Positions 54,168 through 63,941 of a stretch of 64,000 nucleotides of DNA are shown piece after piece. Every line of letters starts with the position of its first letter. The first letter of the stretch is position 1. The position numbers were made by a program, and so were the translations under genes. The DNA is from Segetibacter koreensis DSM 18137 (GTDB taxonomy: Bacteria > Bacteroidota > Bacteroidia > Chitinophagales > Chitinophagaceae): positions 1 through 64,000 of the forward strand of contig NZ_KB893317.1 of NCBI RefSeq assembly GCF_000374045.1, read 5' to 3'. The notes under the pieces are model-generated. The model saw only the letters and a list, made by a program, of their open reading frames with translations. It did no database searches and had not been told where the DNA came from.

Positions 54168-55103
54168 CTAAGAATAACTATTTCCCTTTAAATCAAGTTC
54201 TTTATTTTTCAGTACTTCCGCAAGGTTTTCTCCTCCCTTGATACCAAAATCAAGTGTACGAATTGGATATGGTATGCTGATATCATTTTCGTCAAATGCT
54301 TTTTTTATAAGCATAATAGTTTCGCTGCGGGCCTGTAAGAAAACAGGTTGTTCGGTTGAGTTAATCCAGATTTGCAGGATAAAGTTGATGGAACTGTCGG
54401 CAAAAGATTCGTAAAACAAACGTGGTGGTTCATTGGGGTCCAGAACACTTATTTTTTTTACTGCCTGCATGGCAACTTGTTTTACCTTTTCCAGGTCATC
54501 CCCATATGAAACACCAACTGAAAGTTCAAATCGTCTTACGCCGGAACGGGTATAATTCTCAAGACTGTTTTGAAAAATATCTTTATTAGGAACAATCACC
54601 ATTTGCCCTGAAAAAGTCTGAATTATGGTATCTCTCATGTTTATAGTTATTACCTTACCCATTATTTCCTGAGACTTTACCAGGTCACCTATGCTTAATG
54701 GCCTGCGGATAGATAATAATATACCCGCCATAAAATTGGCTGCAATATCCTGGAAGGCAAAAGCCAGGGCTATACCAGCTATACCGGCTCCTGCCAGTAA
54801 GGAAGTGACCGCTTTGCCAAGATGCAGAACACTTAGCGCTACGAATAAAGTAATGCCTATTGCTACCAGGTAAACAAAAGAAGAAAACAGGTTGGTCAGG
54901 GTATCATGCTGGGTAAATCGATGAAACAATCTTGCAGATAGTTTTCTAACAAGCTTTGCAACATAAATCCCAAGCACCAAAACCAGCGAGGCTATAACAA
55001 TGTTAGGTAGCAATCTTATAAACTCACGTAGCCAGAATAATAATTTTGATTGAATAAGGAGATAAGCTTTTTCTAAATCCATTGGTAAAGGTTGTGCGGT
55101 CAA
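54168..55103 (-). CDS. Small-conductance mechanosensitive channel (MscS family)
   Basis: This 311-residue channel has three TM helices (about 30-52, 72-92, 95-125), with the pore helix LLAGAGIAGIALAFAFQDIAAN. The beta domain with FSGQMVIVPNKDIFQNSLENYT and the C-terminal alpha/beta domain follow. It releases solutes on osmotic downshock. Relative to E. coli MscS the Gly/Ala packing pattern of TM3 is kept. The start at 55103 or a Met seven codons later is undecided. It is convergent with the metallohydrolase gene, with 47 bases between. Confidence 0.9.
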   Translation of the reverse strand: MTAQPLPMDLEKAYLLIQSKLLFWLREFIRLLPNIVIASLVLVLGIYVAKLVRKLSARLFHRFTQHDTLTNLFSSFVYLVAIGITLFVALSVLHLGKAVTSLLAGAGIAGIALAFAFQDIAANFMAGILLSIRRPLSIGDLVKSQEIMGKVITINMRDTIIQTFSGQMVIVPNKDIFQNSLENYTRSGVRRFELSVGVSYGDDLEKVKQVAMQAVKKISVLDPNEPPRLFYESFADSSINFILQIWINSTEQPVFLQARSETIMLIKKAFDENDISIPYPIRTLDFGIKGGENLAEVLKNKELDLKGNSYS

Positions 55104-55268
55104 AAGTCAAAATAATTATGGAAAAAGAACAGCTAACGACTGTTAAATGTTTAGAATTTCATTTATATATATAATTATTACGCCTGGCCATCGTGGATCA
55201 TAAAAAATCAATTCTCTATAAGCTTCTTTTGCTTTAATGCATCATGCAAACTTCCGTACATTTAGACC

Positions 55269-56180
55269 ATGAAATTATACTTTATTCTACTGGTGTCATT
55301 GCTGATTATGTCTTCCCGGCTTCACGCCCAAATGATTATGGATTTATATACTCATATTCCCAATTCGAAGCCTTGTACAGAAAAGGAAACATACACAAAA
55401 GGTTCTGGTATCGGTCGGGTCGATCATGTTACACGACCTACATTACAAGTATTTTTACCCCAGGTTCCAAATAAAGCTGCAAGCAGTATTATTATTTGTC
55501 CCGGTGGTGGTTATTCTGTCCTCGCTATAGATCATGAAGGAATTGAAATAGCGAAAACATTTAATGCCATGGGTATTGCAGCATTTGTACTAAAGTATAG
55601 GATTCCCGATTCGTCTTGTATGGTAAATAAAGAAAATGTACCATTGATGGATGCGCAACAGGCCTTAAAAATAGTAAGAGAAAATGCTGCTAAATGGAAA
55701 ATTGATACATCAAAAATAGGTGTTATCGGCTTTTCTGCCGGCGGGCATTTAGCTTCCTCGTTAGCAACTCATTTTAACGAAGATGTACTTAGCAATCCTA
55801 ATCATACATCTCTTCGTCCTGATTTTGCTGTGCTGCTTTACCCGGTTATAAGTTTTAAAGACAGCATTACTCACAAAGGTTCAAAAGATAATCTTATCGG
55901 TAAAAATCCTTCACCTGCTTTGATGCATCGTTTTTCTAACGAAGAACAGGTCACATCTCAAACCCCTCCTTCATTTTTAGTACATGCTGCTGATGATGAT
56001 GTTGTTCCGGTTGCAAATAGCATCTCTTTTGTTGAAGCACTCGTTAGAAATAAAGTACCTGCCGAACTGCACCTTTATCAAAACGGAGGTCATGGTTTTG
56101 GATTGCATAATAAAACAACGACAGATGAATGGATAGAAAGATTGAAAAACTGGCTAACAAAAAATAACTTTTTACAATAG
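55269..56180 (+). CDS. Secreted alpha/beta-hydrolase esterase (acetylxylan-esterase-like)
   Basis: This 303-residue protein has a signal peptide (MKLYFILLVSLLIMSSRLHA) and an alpha/beta-hydrolase domain. The oxyanion motif is IIICPGGGYSVLA, the nucleophile lies in VIGFSAGGHLASS, the acid in VHAADDDVVPVAN and the His in GGHGFGLHN. Proteins of this kind remove acetyl groups from xylan or other glycans. It stands alone, with an AT-rich gap on both sides. Confidence 0.85.
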   Translation: MKLYFILLVSLLIMSSRLHAQMIMDLYTHIPNSKPCTEKETYTKGSGIGRVDHVTRPTLQVFLPQVPNKAASSIIICPGGGYSVLAIDHEGIEIAKTFNAMGIAAFVLKYRIPDSSCMVNKENVPLMDAQQALKIVRENAAKWKIDTSKIGVIGFSAGGHLASSLATHFNEDVLSNPNHTSLRPDFAVLLYPVISFKDSITHKGSKDNLIGKNPSPALMHRFSNEEQVTSQTPPSFLVHAADDDVVPVANSISFVEALVRNKVPAELHLYQNGGHGFGLHNKTTTDEWIERLKNWLTKNNFLQ

Positions 56181-56568
56181 TCCTGATAATTGAAGCAACT
56201 GCTTTTTGTTTCAGATACTTTTTTTCCAAAAAATTGTTATTAAACTTTTTGCTCGTTTGAATTTTTAGGAGCAACGCGAATATGTGTAATGAGAGGTACT
56301 AAAAAGGAAATGGAGGACCGGGGATAAAGTTGCCTGAGGCTTTTTGATTAGACTGTACAAATAATGCTGATAACAAAAAAAAGTGCTTAAAAGATAATTA
56401 CAAACCAACCATTCTTAAACCTGCCCGTCATAATATTATATCAGTTATAGCTGTAACTTCAGGTAATTATACTTTTTGCGATTTATGATCTTATTAAAAA
56501 GAGGCAGAAGAATTTTACCACTATTATTATTTGTTATATTTCGTTTAAAAGAAATTGGTTGATTATTG
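56181..56568. other. Noncoding stretch
   Basis: About 390 AT-rich bases before the Omp85-like gene. No credible frame, clear promoter box or strong hairpin was seen. Confidence 0.4.
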
Positions 56569-58422
56569 ATGAAAAAAAAGTTTTTCCATATAATCTTTTC
56601 TTGTTTTTGCTTCTTAATATTTCTTCAGCAGGTACATGGACAGGAAGGTCATCTCAAAAAGAAAAACCATTTTTTTAATAATATATTTAAAAAAATAAAA
56701 AGCTCCATTACCGTTTCCCAGCCAGACAGTACAATAAAGGCTACAATTTTAAATACAAAAAGTGTAATTCCTTTTAGTGAATACGAGGGTAAAGTAATAC
56801 GTAACATAACCACACAGGAACTGGGATTTGAAAAAGTTTTTACCGATACCTCTAAACCAATAAATTATTATGGTACGCGTATATTAAACGCCTTACATAC
56901 CGATACCTATGACTGGGTTATTCGCGACAATCTCTTCATAAAAAAAGGAACGATTTTAAATCCTTATGTACTTTCTGACAATGAAAGATATATTCGGTCA
57001 TTAGAGTTTATACAGGACGCACGCATTGTAGTAAAACCGATAAGCGGAAATCCTGATTCTGTTGATATTGTTGTAATAACAAAAGATTTATTTAGCATAA
57101 CCGGTTCATTAGATATTAGCGGGGCTGACCGACAAAAGTTGACAGCAGCGGAAAGTAATCTTGCGGGAGCCGGTCAGAAAATACAGGTGACCACTTTGCG
57201 TGACACCAGAAGGCAACCAACATTCGGTTATGATTTTCTGTATTCAAAAAATAGCGTCCTCCATAGTTTTATAACCGCAACCTTAGGTCAGAGCCGCATA
57301 AATAGTGCGCGGACGGGACGTGATAATGTTAGGACAGCTTATTTGCTGCTAAGTCGTCCACTGTTTTCACCTTATTCAAGGTTTGCAGGCGGATTGGAAT
57401 TGCGATTAAATAAATCAGAAAATTTATATCGCGAAAGCGACAGCCTGTTTCGGAATTACAAAAATGAATCTTTTGATGTTTGGGCTGGTTATAATATAGG
57501 ATTGAAAAAGCTTTTAGAAGATAATAAAAGCCGGAACAGAACTTTTGTTGCTATTCGCTATATCAGAAATAATTTTTTAGAGAAACCAATTCAATTCAGC
57601 AAAGGATATAATACCCTCTTTAATAACATTAATGCTGTACTTGGTGAAGTCACTTTTTTTAAACAGGAATTTTATAAGACAAATTACATTTATAATTTTG
57701 GAACTACAGAAGATGTACCGTATGGGTATAACGTGGCATTAACCACAGGATGGTATAAACAGCTCGATTTGGCCCGACCATATTTTGGGGTAAATGCGAA
57801 CCGGTATGTAGCTTCAGAAAGAGGAAAGTTTACCCAATACTATTTGCGTAGCGGTGTGTTTTTTAACCAGGGCAGGCTCGAAGATGCAAGCGTGCTTGCT
57901 GGTGGAAGTTTGTATAGCAAGTTGTATTTGTTTCGCCATTTTAAAATGCGCCAGTACCTTCAATACAGTTATACAAGGCTTTTTAACCGCGTAATTTATG
58001 ATCCTGTCCAAATCAATAATCCACTGGGCTTAAGAAATTTCAGAGCAGATACTTTGCGAGGCTCACAACGAGTTAGCTTGTATGCTGAAAGTTTATTCTT
58101 TGCCAAGTTAAAACTGTTTGGTTTTCAACTGGCCCCATTTGGGTTTGCTGCGGGTACGTTGCTTACAGGTCAGGACAACAATTTTAAGAGGTCAGATATT
58201 TATACAGGGCTTGGCGGTGGATTAAGAACCCGTAATGTAAACCTGATATTTGCAACCGCAGAGGTTAAATTAATCTATTTCCCGCGAAAAGCACAGAATA
58301 TGAACGCTTTTCAGATTTCGTTTAATGGCAATATCCGTTTCCGCTATAATAGCAACTACGTAAGGCCTCCCGATATCATTCAGTTAAATACGGTTGATGT
58401 AAATAACTTTTATCAGAATTAA
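56569..58422 (+). CDS. Outer-membrane Omp85/BamA-like barrel protein
   Basis: This 617-residue protein has a signal peptide (residues 1-25), one POTRA-like module at about 75-170 (GKVIRNITTQELGFEK, then DNERYIRSLEFIQDARIVVK and DSVDIVVITKDLF), and a C-terminal barrel of alternating strands to the end (GNIRFRYNSNYV). BamA has five POTRA modules; this has one, so it is a shorter Bacteroidota relative whose role (insertion, secretion or lipid transport) is unknown. The start is the ATG at 56569, right after a TTG codon. It is a single gene, convergent with the TonB receptor gene. Confidence 0.75.
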   Translation: MKKKFFHIIFSCFCFLIFLQQVHGQEGHLKKKNHFFNNIFKKIKSSITVSQPDSTIKATILNTKSVIPFSEYEGKVIRNITTQELGFEKVFTDTSKPINYYGTRILNALHTDTYDWVIRDNLFIKKGTILNPYVLSDNERYIRSLEFIQDARIVVKPISGNPDSVDIVVITKDLFSITGSLDISGADRQKLTAAESNLAGAGQKIQVTTLRDTRRQPTFGYDFLYSKNSVLHSFITATLGQSRINSARTGRDNVRTAYLLLSRPLFSPYSRFAGGLELRLNKSENLYRESDSLFRNYKNESFDVWAGYNIGLKKLLEDNKSRNRTFVAIRYIRNNFLEKPIQFSKGYNTLFNNINAVLGEVTFFKQEFYKTNYIYNFGTTEDVPYGYNVALTTGWYKQLDLARPYFGVNANRYVASERGKFTQYYLRSGVFFNQGRLEDASVLAGGSLYSKLYLFRHFKMRQYLQYSYTRLFNRVIYDPVQINNPLGLRNFRADTLRGSQRVSLYAESLFFAKLKLFGFQLAPFGFAAGTLLTGQDNNFKRSDIYTGLGGGLRTRNVNLIFATAEVKLIYFPRKAQNMNAFQISFNGNIRFRYNSNYVRPPDIIQLNTVDVNNFYQN

Positions 58423-58516
58423 TTGGTTTCAATTAATGGAAAAGGCAAGTTTTTTTTGCGATAATATCTGCTTAAAAAGTTGTATTAAATACAGGGTGCG
58501 CTCGCCACGTAGTTAC

Positions 58517-60439
58517 CTACAACATAACTTTAAGCCCAGCCATCACCCATCTTCTAGGCATTACTGTTCCCAGTAAATCACTGTATTGTTTATCAAATAC
58601 ATTATCAGCAGAGGCAAAAATGCTCAACTTATTCTTGTATACGTATGCCTGCAACTGTGCATTAAGCAGAAAATAATCTTTCGAAAGAAATGCATTTATA
58701 GGAGTTGAAGACTGGATATTTCGTTGCTTATACAACCCGTTTACACTTACAGAAAACCAATGTATGGTATACTGAAGATTGAAGTTGGTAAGAAATTTTG
58801 CATGTGATGAAACATAAAAGGAAGGGGTAGCATTATCGCTTTTGCTATCTATCCATGTTAAGCCAAACGTTGCCCACAACTGTTGCTTATTGTCAAATTG
58901 TTTTGTGTATTGTATGTCTGTCTCAATACCCGTAGAGTTTACTCTTGCTATGTTTTTTGCCAAAGCATACGTTCCTGTCGGTGATAGATTAGTTTTCCTG
59001 GGCATTTCATTAAAAGGGGTAGGAACGTAATCTATCAGGTGTGTAAAGTTTTGACGGAAAATAGTTGCTGCAATTTTCATATTTTTTATACCAAAAAAAT
59101 CTGCACCAGCTTCATAACTAAATGAGCGTTCTGACGCCAGATCAGGATTTCCTATGCTTCCACTTGCAACAAAGGTCTTGTTGTAATTATTAAAACGCTC
59201 GGTAAAATCGGCATCTCGTATCGTTTTACCGGCGCTTCCGCGCAATTGCCAATAGGGTAGCTTGTATGATAAATTCAGTTGTGGAATCATCTGCCAGCCG
59301 CTTCTTTCATTCCATTCAAAGCGCATAGCCGGATTGACATTAAAATGTTCTCCAATTCTCTGACCCACTATCAAAAAAGCACCTGCCTGGTTAAGCGTAT
59401 GATTTCCGCGATCATTAGATTGCATCTTTTTATTTACCCATTGAGCACCGGTGGTAAGTGTTGTCTTAGCACCCGCTTCCCAATTATACACCGCCAGCCC
59501 CTGCATTAAATTGCTCTTATTTGAATTTGCACCAGCCGCACTATTAAATTTATATGTGTCGTTTGTAGTTTTATAGCCGATATCGAGTGAGAAATTATGA
59601 TGGAGCTTTGCATAATTTAGCTGTAGCTGATTCCAAAAAGCCGCTACTTTTTCATGGGCGGTATCAGATTTAAAAGTTGTATAAAAATTTTGTGCAGCAA
59701 AGTCACGCTTGTCATAAGCAGATCTAAATGAAATATTCCAGTATTTATTGATAAATTGATTTATAGAAGCAGAAGCCGAAGTATTGTGAAAAAAACCTTT
59801 TGTTCCGCGTTGTTGCTGGCCTGTCGCATTGTTAGATAATACCCCCCCTGCAATTGCTGTGTTTTTATTCTGGTAAAATCCGCCCACCTGTCCATTTAAC
59901 AAACCGTACTGTCCGGCAGCCCCCTGGGCAGTTAGCTGGCTTGTTTTCTGCTCTCTTTTTGCTGCAAAAGTTTTAGTGATTATATGAATAACCCCTCCCA
60001 CTGCCTCTGAGCCGTAAATGGCAGAAGAAGCGCCTTTTAAAATTTCTATTCTTTCAATCTCTGCGGGAGCAATAGGAATGTAACTGTTGAAATGGCCTGT
60101 GTTTGGATCATTTATGCGAATTCCATCTATTATTACCAATACCTGTTGAAAAGTGCCACCACGTAAAACTATATCACTTTGCGCACCCATTGGTCCACGC
60201 ATTTGCACCTCTAAACCTGGTAAATATCTTAATAGTTCATCCAATGAATTTACCGGCAGTTTTGAAAATTGCTCTCCTTTAATTACCAACATATTACGCC
60301 CTGTGGCAGAGGATGAAACGGGTTGTAATGAAGCCGTAATGGTAACAGGATCAAGTTCTACCTGTTGCGCATGTATTGCAGGGTGAATAATAAGGAAATA
60401 TAAAAAAGTACATAAAGTTATTTTCTTATTTGTTTTCAT
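58517..60439 (-). CDS. TonB-dependent outer-membrane receptor (BtuB/CirA type)
   Basis: This 640-residue receptor has a signal peptide (to AIHAQQ), then a TonB-box-like LDPVTITAS and the plug domain with LDELLRYLPGLEVQMRGPMG, VVIDGIRIND-like VIIDGIRIND and IEILKGASSAIYGSEAVGGV. A 22-strand barrel ends GTVMPRRWVMAGLKVML. There is no carboxypeptidase-like extension and no SusD partner, so it probably takes up a cofactor, metal chelate or siderophore rather than glycans. The upstream region shows no cobalamin riboswitch features. Confidence 0.9.
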   Translation of the reverse strand: MKTNKKITLCTFLYFLIIHPAIHAQQVELDPVTITASLQPVSSSATGRNMLVIKGEQFSKLPVNSLDELLRYLPGLEVQMRGPMGAQSDIVLRGGTFQQVLVIIDGIRINDPNTGHFNSYIPIAPAEIERIEILKGASSAIYGSEAVGGVIHIITKTFAAKREQKTSQLTAQGAAGQYGLLNGQVGGFYQNKNTAIAGGVLSNNATGQQQRGTKGFFHNTSASASINQFINKYWNISFRSAYDKRDFAAQNFYTTFKSDTAHEKVAAFWNQLQLNYAKLHHNFSLDIGYKTTNDTYKFNSAAGANSNKSNLMQGLAVYNWEAGAKTTLTTGAQWVNKKMQSNDRGNHTLNQAGAFLIVGQRIGEHFNVNPAMRFEWNERSGWQMIPQLNLSYKLPYWQLRGSAGKTIRDADFTERFNNYNKTFVASGSIGNPDLASERSFSYEAGADFFGIKNMKIAATIFRQNFTHLIDYVPTPFNEMPRKTNLSPTGTYALAKNIARVNSTGIETDIQYTKQFDNKQQLWATFGLTWIDSKSDNATPSFYVSSHAKFLTNFNLQYTIHWFSVSVNGLYKQRNIQSSTPINAFLSKDYFLLNAQLQAYVYKNKLSIFASADNVFDKQYSDLLGTVMPRRWVMAGLKVML

Positions 60440-60656
60440 AATAATATTTGAAATCCAGAACTATTATAAGAAATGAAAAATTCAGTTTTAATAGTCCCAA
60501 TCATTAATTAAACGCAATGATTAAAATTCTTAATCATTTTTTTTGTATGGTCAATCTGTTATAAAAGTTTGTAGCGATAAGTAGTTCGCCCAAGGGCAAA
60601 GATGAGGAAAGAACAGTTATGAATTTTAAGAATACATAAAAAATATGCGGCTTTAT

Positions 60657-61217
60657 TTAATCAGAAAAATCTGTTGTTTGCTCTTCTGCAATTGTGTAAT
60701 GTAGTTGAACAAGACCTTTTTCAAATGTTTTTGAATTAATCAATTGTAGTCTTTTCTCTGGCCGGCCCTGTTTAAATAATGGAATGCCTTCACCAAGAAA
60801 AATAGGAATTATTGAAATGATAAATTCATCAATAAGATTTTGTTTCATCATTTCATGTACTACTTCTGCTCCTCCGTCTATAAATATATTTTTTCCTGCT
60901 TCTTGTTTTAAAGACAAAACCAGGTTTGTAATATTGCCTGTATAGAAAGTAATGTTTCCCGACGGCGGTTTTGCAGTGCGTGTTATAACAAAGGTTTTTT
61001 TATCAGAATGAGGAAAAGGAATACCCAAAGTCAATACTTTATCATAAGTCTTTCGACCTAAAATCACTGTATCAATCGTTTTAATAAAATCTCCGTAACC
61101 ATAATCCTGTCCTTTCTGTTCAACAATTGATAAGAAACTAATGTCATCATTTCTCTTTGCAATAAAGCCCTCTAAGCTCATTGCTATGTATAGCACAACT
61201 TTTCTGCCTGTTGCCAT
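60657..61217 (-). CDS. RibD/DHFR-like NADPH reductase
   Basis: This 186-residue protein of the dihydrofolate-reductase-like family (RibD C-terminal type) begins KVVLYIAMSLEGFIAKRNDD. It carries TVILGRKTYDKVL, FVITRTAKPPSGNI, NIFIDGGAEVVHEMMKQ and IIPIFLGEGIPLF. These are NADPH-binding reductases whose substrate is often unknown (YwjB/YyaP group). It stands alone between the TonB receptor and GMC genes, on the same strand. Confidence 0.88.
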   Translation of the reverse strand: MATGRKVVLYIAMSLEGFIAKRNDDISFLSIVEQKGQDYGYGDFIKTIDTVILGRKTYDKVLTLGIPFPHSDKKTFVITRTAKPPSGNITFYTGNITNLVLSLKQEAGKNIFIDGGAEVVHEMMKQNLIDEFIISIIPIFLGEGIPLFKQGRPEKRLQLINSKTFEKGLVQLHYTIAEEQTTDFSD

Positions 61218-61283
61218 AGTAGTTGCAATATTTTAATAAACCTCGTAAAAGTTGCTTTATCAGTTACGTCTTAAGTCGTTCTT

Positions 61284-62993
61284 CTACAAGTTTCCTTTCT
61301 TCATTTCACCCACCGCGTAATCCACAGCTCTTGCCGCAAAAGCCATATAAGTTAAAGATGGATTTTGAGTTGATGTTGAGTTCATGCAACCCCCATCAGT
61401 AACAAAAACATTTGTGCAGGCATGTAGCTGGTTCCATTTATTCAGCATAGAGGTTTTCGGATCTTTACCCATACGAATGCCACCCATTTCATGTATATCC
61501 AGCCCCGGCGCCTGTTTGGAATCTGTTGTTTTTATGTCGGTGAATCCTGCTTTGGTATACATTTCAGTAAATTGTTCAAAAAAGTCCTGTTTCATCTTTG
61601 CGTCATTATCATCATAACTGATGTTGATATTTAGCAAGGGAATACCCCATTCATCTTTTTTACTGCTGTTTAAACTAACCGTGTTTGTTTCTTTCGGAAT
61701 GGTTTCACCCATCATATGCGATCCAACGTACCATGGTCCCCATTCTTTATGCAACAAGTTCTTTTTCAATTCCTCACCAAACCCATCAGTATTTGTGTTA
61801 AATGACCTTCCGGAATTAAATCCTGCTGCATATCCACGAAGAAAGCCTGTTTCCTGTTTAAACACATTTCTAAACCTTGGAAAATAAGCGCTCGTTGGTC
61901 TTCTTCCATCGGTTGTGGTGTCTTTAAAAGCATCATATTGAGCAGAAATTCTTGCACTGTAGTTATGAAAAGCGACATATTTACCTAAAATACCACTATC
62001 GTTGCCAAGTCCGTTGGGAAAACGATGTGAAATGGAGTTTAAAAGAACCAGGTTAGAATTTAAAGCACCAGCATTTAAGAATATAACTTTTGCATAATAA
62101 TCGATTGTTTCTTTTGTTTTAGAATCTATAACCCTTACGCCTGTTGCTTTTCCTGCTTTCTCATCATAAATAATAGAATGTACTACAGAAAATGGCCTTA
62201 ACGTCATATTTCCTGTTTTTTGCGCCCACGGAATCGTAGTGGAGTTAGCGCTGAAATACCCGCCGAAAGGACAACCACGCTGACATAAGTTTCTGTTTTG
62301 ACATTGTGCTCTCCCTTGCTGCAGATGTACTGGCTGAGGTTCAGTAAGATGAGCGCAACGGGCATATATAACATGCCGGTCGTTATAGTTTTTTGATATA
62401 AAGTCTTTAAAGTAATTTTCTACACAAGATAATTCCAAAGGGGGCAAAAATTCTCCGTCAGGAAGATTTGGTAAACCATCTTTGTTGCCAGATATTCCTG
62501 CAAACTTTTCGACATAGCTGTACCATGGCGCAATATCTTTATAACGGATGGGCCAGTCAACAGCAAAACCATCTCTTGCAGGGCCTTCAAAATCAAAGTC
62601 GCTCCAGCGTTGCGTTTGCCTTGCCCAGAGCAAGGACTTGCCTCCAACCTGGTAACCTCTTATCCAGTCAAAAGGCTTTTCCTGCACATAAGGATGTTCG
62701 TTGTCTTTAACGACAAAATGCATGGCATCTTCCTTAAATATATAACAGCGGGTTGCAATAGGGTTGGCCTCCTGAATGTCAACAGGAAGCTGGTTTCGAT
62801 GCTCAAATTCCCATGGGTTCATATTGGTGGTAGGATAATCAACAAGATGTTTTACATCTCTGCCACGTTCTAATACAAGTGTCTTAAGACCTTTTTCTGT
62901 CAGTTCTTTTGCAGCCCATCCACCGCTCATACCGGCGCCGATAACTATAGCGTCGAAGGTGCGATTCTTAATCGAGTTATTATTATTACCCAT
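61284..62993 (-). CDS. GMC-family FAD oxidoreductase (sugar dehydrogenase large subunit)
   Basis: This 569-residue flavoenzyme has an N-terminal FAD loop VIGAGMSGGWAAKELTEKG, then VGGKSLLWARQTQRW. A Cys-rich segment (CQNRNLCQRGCPFGG, about residues 230-245) resembles the Fe-S-binding region of FAD-dependent glucose dehydrogenases. The C-terminal part has DIHEMGGIRMGKDP and FVTDGGCMNSTSTQNPSL with the active-site His and Asn region. It oxidises a sugar or polyol. No secretion signal is present, but the small subunit encoded 4 bases upstream carries one and probably carries it across. No cytochrome c subunit is encoded here. Confidence 0.88.
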   Translation of the reverse strand: MGNNNNSIKNRTFDAIVIGAGMSGGWAAKELTEKGLKTLVLERGRDVKHLVDYPTTNMNPWEFEHRNQLPVDIQEANPIATRCYIFKEDAMHFVVKDNEHPYVQEKPFDWIRGYQVGGKSLLWARQTQRWSDFDFEGPARDGFAVDWPIRYKDIAPWYSYVEKFAGISGNKDGLPNLPDGEFLPPLELSCVENYFKDFISKNYNDRHVIYARCAHLTEPQPVHLQQGRAQCQNRNLCQRGCPFGGYFSANSTTIPWAQKTGNMTLRPFSVVHSIIYDEKAGKATGVRVIDSKTKETIDYYAKVIFLNAGALNSNLVLLNSISHRFPNGLGNDSGILGKYVAFHNYSARISAQYDAFKDTTTDGRRPTSAYFPRFRNVFKQETGFLRGYAAGFNSGRSFNTNTDGFGEELKKNLLHKEWGPWYVGSHMMGETIPKETNTVSLNSSKKDEWGIPLLNINISYDDNDAKMKQDFFEQFTEMYTKAGFTDIKTTDSKQAPGLDIHEMGGIRMGKDPKTSMLNKWNQLHACTNVFVTDGGCMNSTSTQNPSLTYMAFAARAVDYAVGEMKKGNL

Positions 62994-62997
62994 GTAT

Positions 62998-63555
62998 CTA
63001 AATTGAAGCTCCTTTTTGATTTAATGAGGTTACCGGAACACAGCCATGAAACTTTCCCGGAACAAGTTTATATACCTGCACATTTGTGAGGTAATATTTG
63101 GAAGTCATATATCCCTGCACGGTAAGCTTTTTCATTATATTAAAAAAAGCTGAAACGTCTTCTGAAACTTCTTTGCTGTTTATATTATTTCTTATCAGTT
63201 CTTCTCTTTGCAATACATTACAATCGACAAAAGATTTATCAAATTTCTTTTGCGAGATCTTTTCAAATTCTTTCATCCCTTTCAAAAACTGTTGTTGCTG
63301 CTCTTTTGTATAACAGTCATCGAGCATCTTTAATACGAAAAGGTGAGTATAAGTATCTTTTGCCCCGGGAGTATCGGTTACAGGAATGATTGTTTCACTA
63401 ACCTCCGTTATCAGCTTCTCATCGCTGCCATCTATCGACAGGTGTTTGTAAACTATGGCCGGCCTGCTTTTTTCCTGCATGCACGAGGGTACAATGGCCG
63501 CGCCTACAGAAATCATTAAGCAATGTTTGATGGCATTACGTCTCGTTATGTTCAT
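62998..63555 (-). CDS. Gluconate 2-dehydrogenase subunit 3-like protein
   Basis: This 185-residue small subunit has an N-terminus MNITRRNAIKHCLMISVGAA with a twin Arg and a lipobox-like VPSC (Cys25), so export by Tat and lipid anchoring are plausible. Domain marks are LITEVSETIIPVTDTPGAKD, VLKMLDDCYTKEQQQQFLKG and GYMTSKYYLTNVQVYKLVPG. In related enzymes it guides and stabilises the GMC subunit, which follows after 4 bases. The pair is therefore a typical two-gene dehydrogenase unit. Confidence 0.88.
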   Translation of the reverse strand: MNITRRNAIKHCLMISVGAAIVPSCMQEKSRPAIVYKHLSIDGSDEKLITEVSETIIPVTDTPGAKDTYTHLFVLKMLDDCYTKEQQQQFLKGMKEFEKISQKKFDKSFVDCNVLQREELIRNNINSKEVSEDVSAFFNIMKKLTVQGYMTSKYYLTNVQVYKLVPGKFHGCVPVTSLNQKGASI

Positions 63556-63659
63556 AGTATTATTGACTGGAAACTACTTGCTCCACTTCATTTTATTTTT
63601 ACAATAATAATGATAAATATTATTTAGGCTGTTTAAGTAGAAATAATATCAAAAATTAT

Positions 63660-63941
63660 TTAGAAAGTATATACTTTTTTGAAAGCTCCAAAGCCTACTG
63701 TCTTATACTCGTTTTTAAATTTATATTGAATCCTTTTTAGGAAAATCCAGTCATTTACTCTAACTGATTGACTGGTAATATCCATAAACTGGTTAAAATA
63801 CATAGGAAGTTTTTCGTCAGGGACACGATCGCCCCATACTGCTCTTACTCCGGCTATAATACAGGTTTTATCATCTGGCTTACTTGAATAAGCCGCGAAA
63901 AGACCAAAAGCAATTACTATTGCAATAATTATTTTTCTCAT
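63660..63941 (-). CDS. Small exported protein of unknown function
   Basis: This is a 93-residue protein with an N-terminal hydrophobic segment (MRKIIIAIVIAFGLFAAYSS), followed by one Cys at 27 (DDKTCIIAGVRAVWG). The mature part (KLPMYFNQFMDITSQSVRVN, then IQYKFKNEYKTVGFGAFKKV) would be about 70 residues and basic at the end. No family was recognised. Its 5' end is near the window edge, and it could be a lone gene. Confidence 0.55.
   Translation of the reverse strand: MRKIIIAIVIAFGLFAAYSSKPDDKTCIIAGVRAVWGDRVPDEKLPMYFNQFMDITSQSVRVNDWIFLKRIQYKFKNEYKTVGFGAFKKVYTF

Noticed and set aside
58418-58437. Short palindrome after the Omp85-like gene as a terminator
   Set aside because: The stem is only eight A/T-rich pairs without a T-run, so termination there is not supportable.
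60440-60656. Cobalamin riboswitch upstream of the TonB-dependent receptor
   Set aside because: No B12-box-like sequence or long structured leader is present; the region is short and AT-rich.
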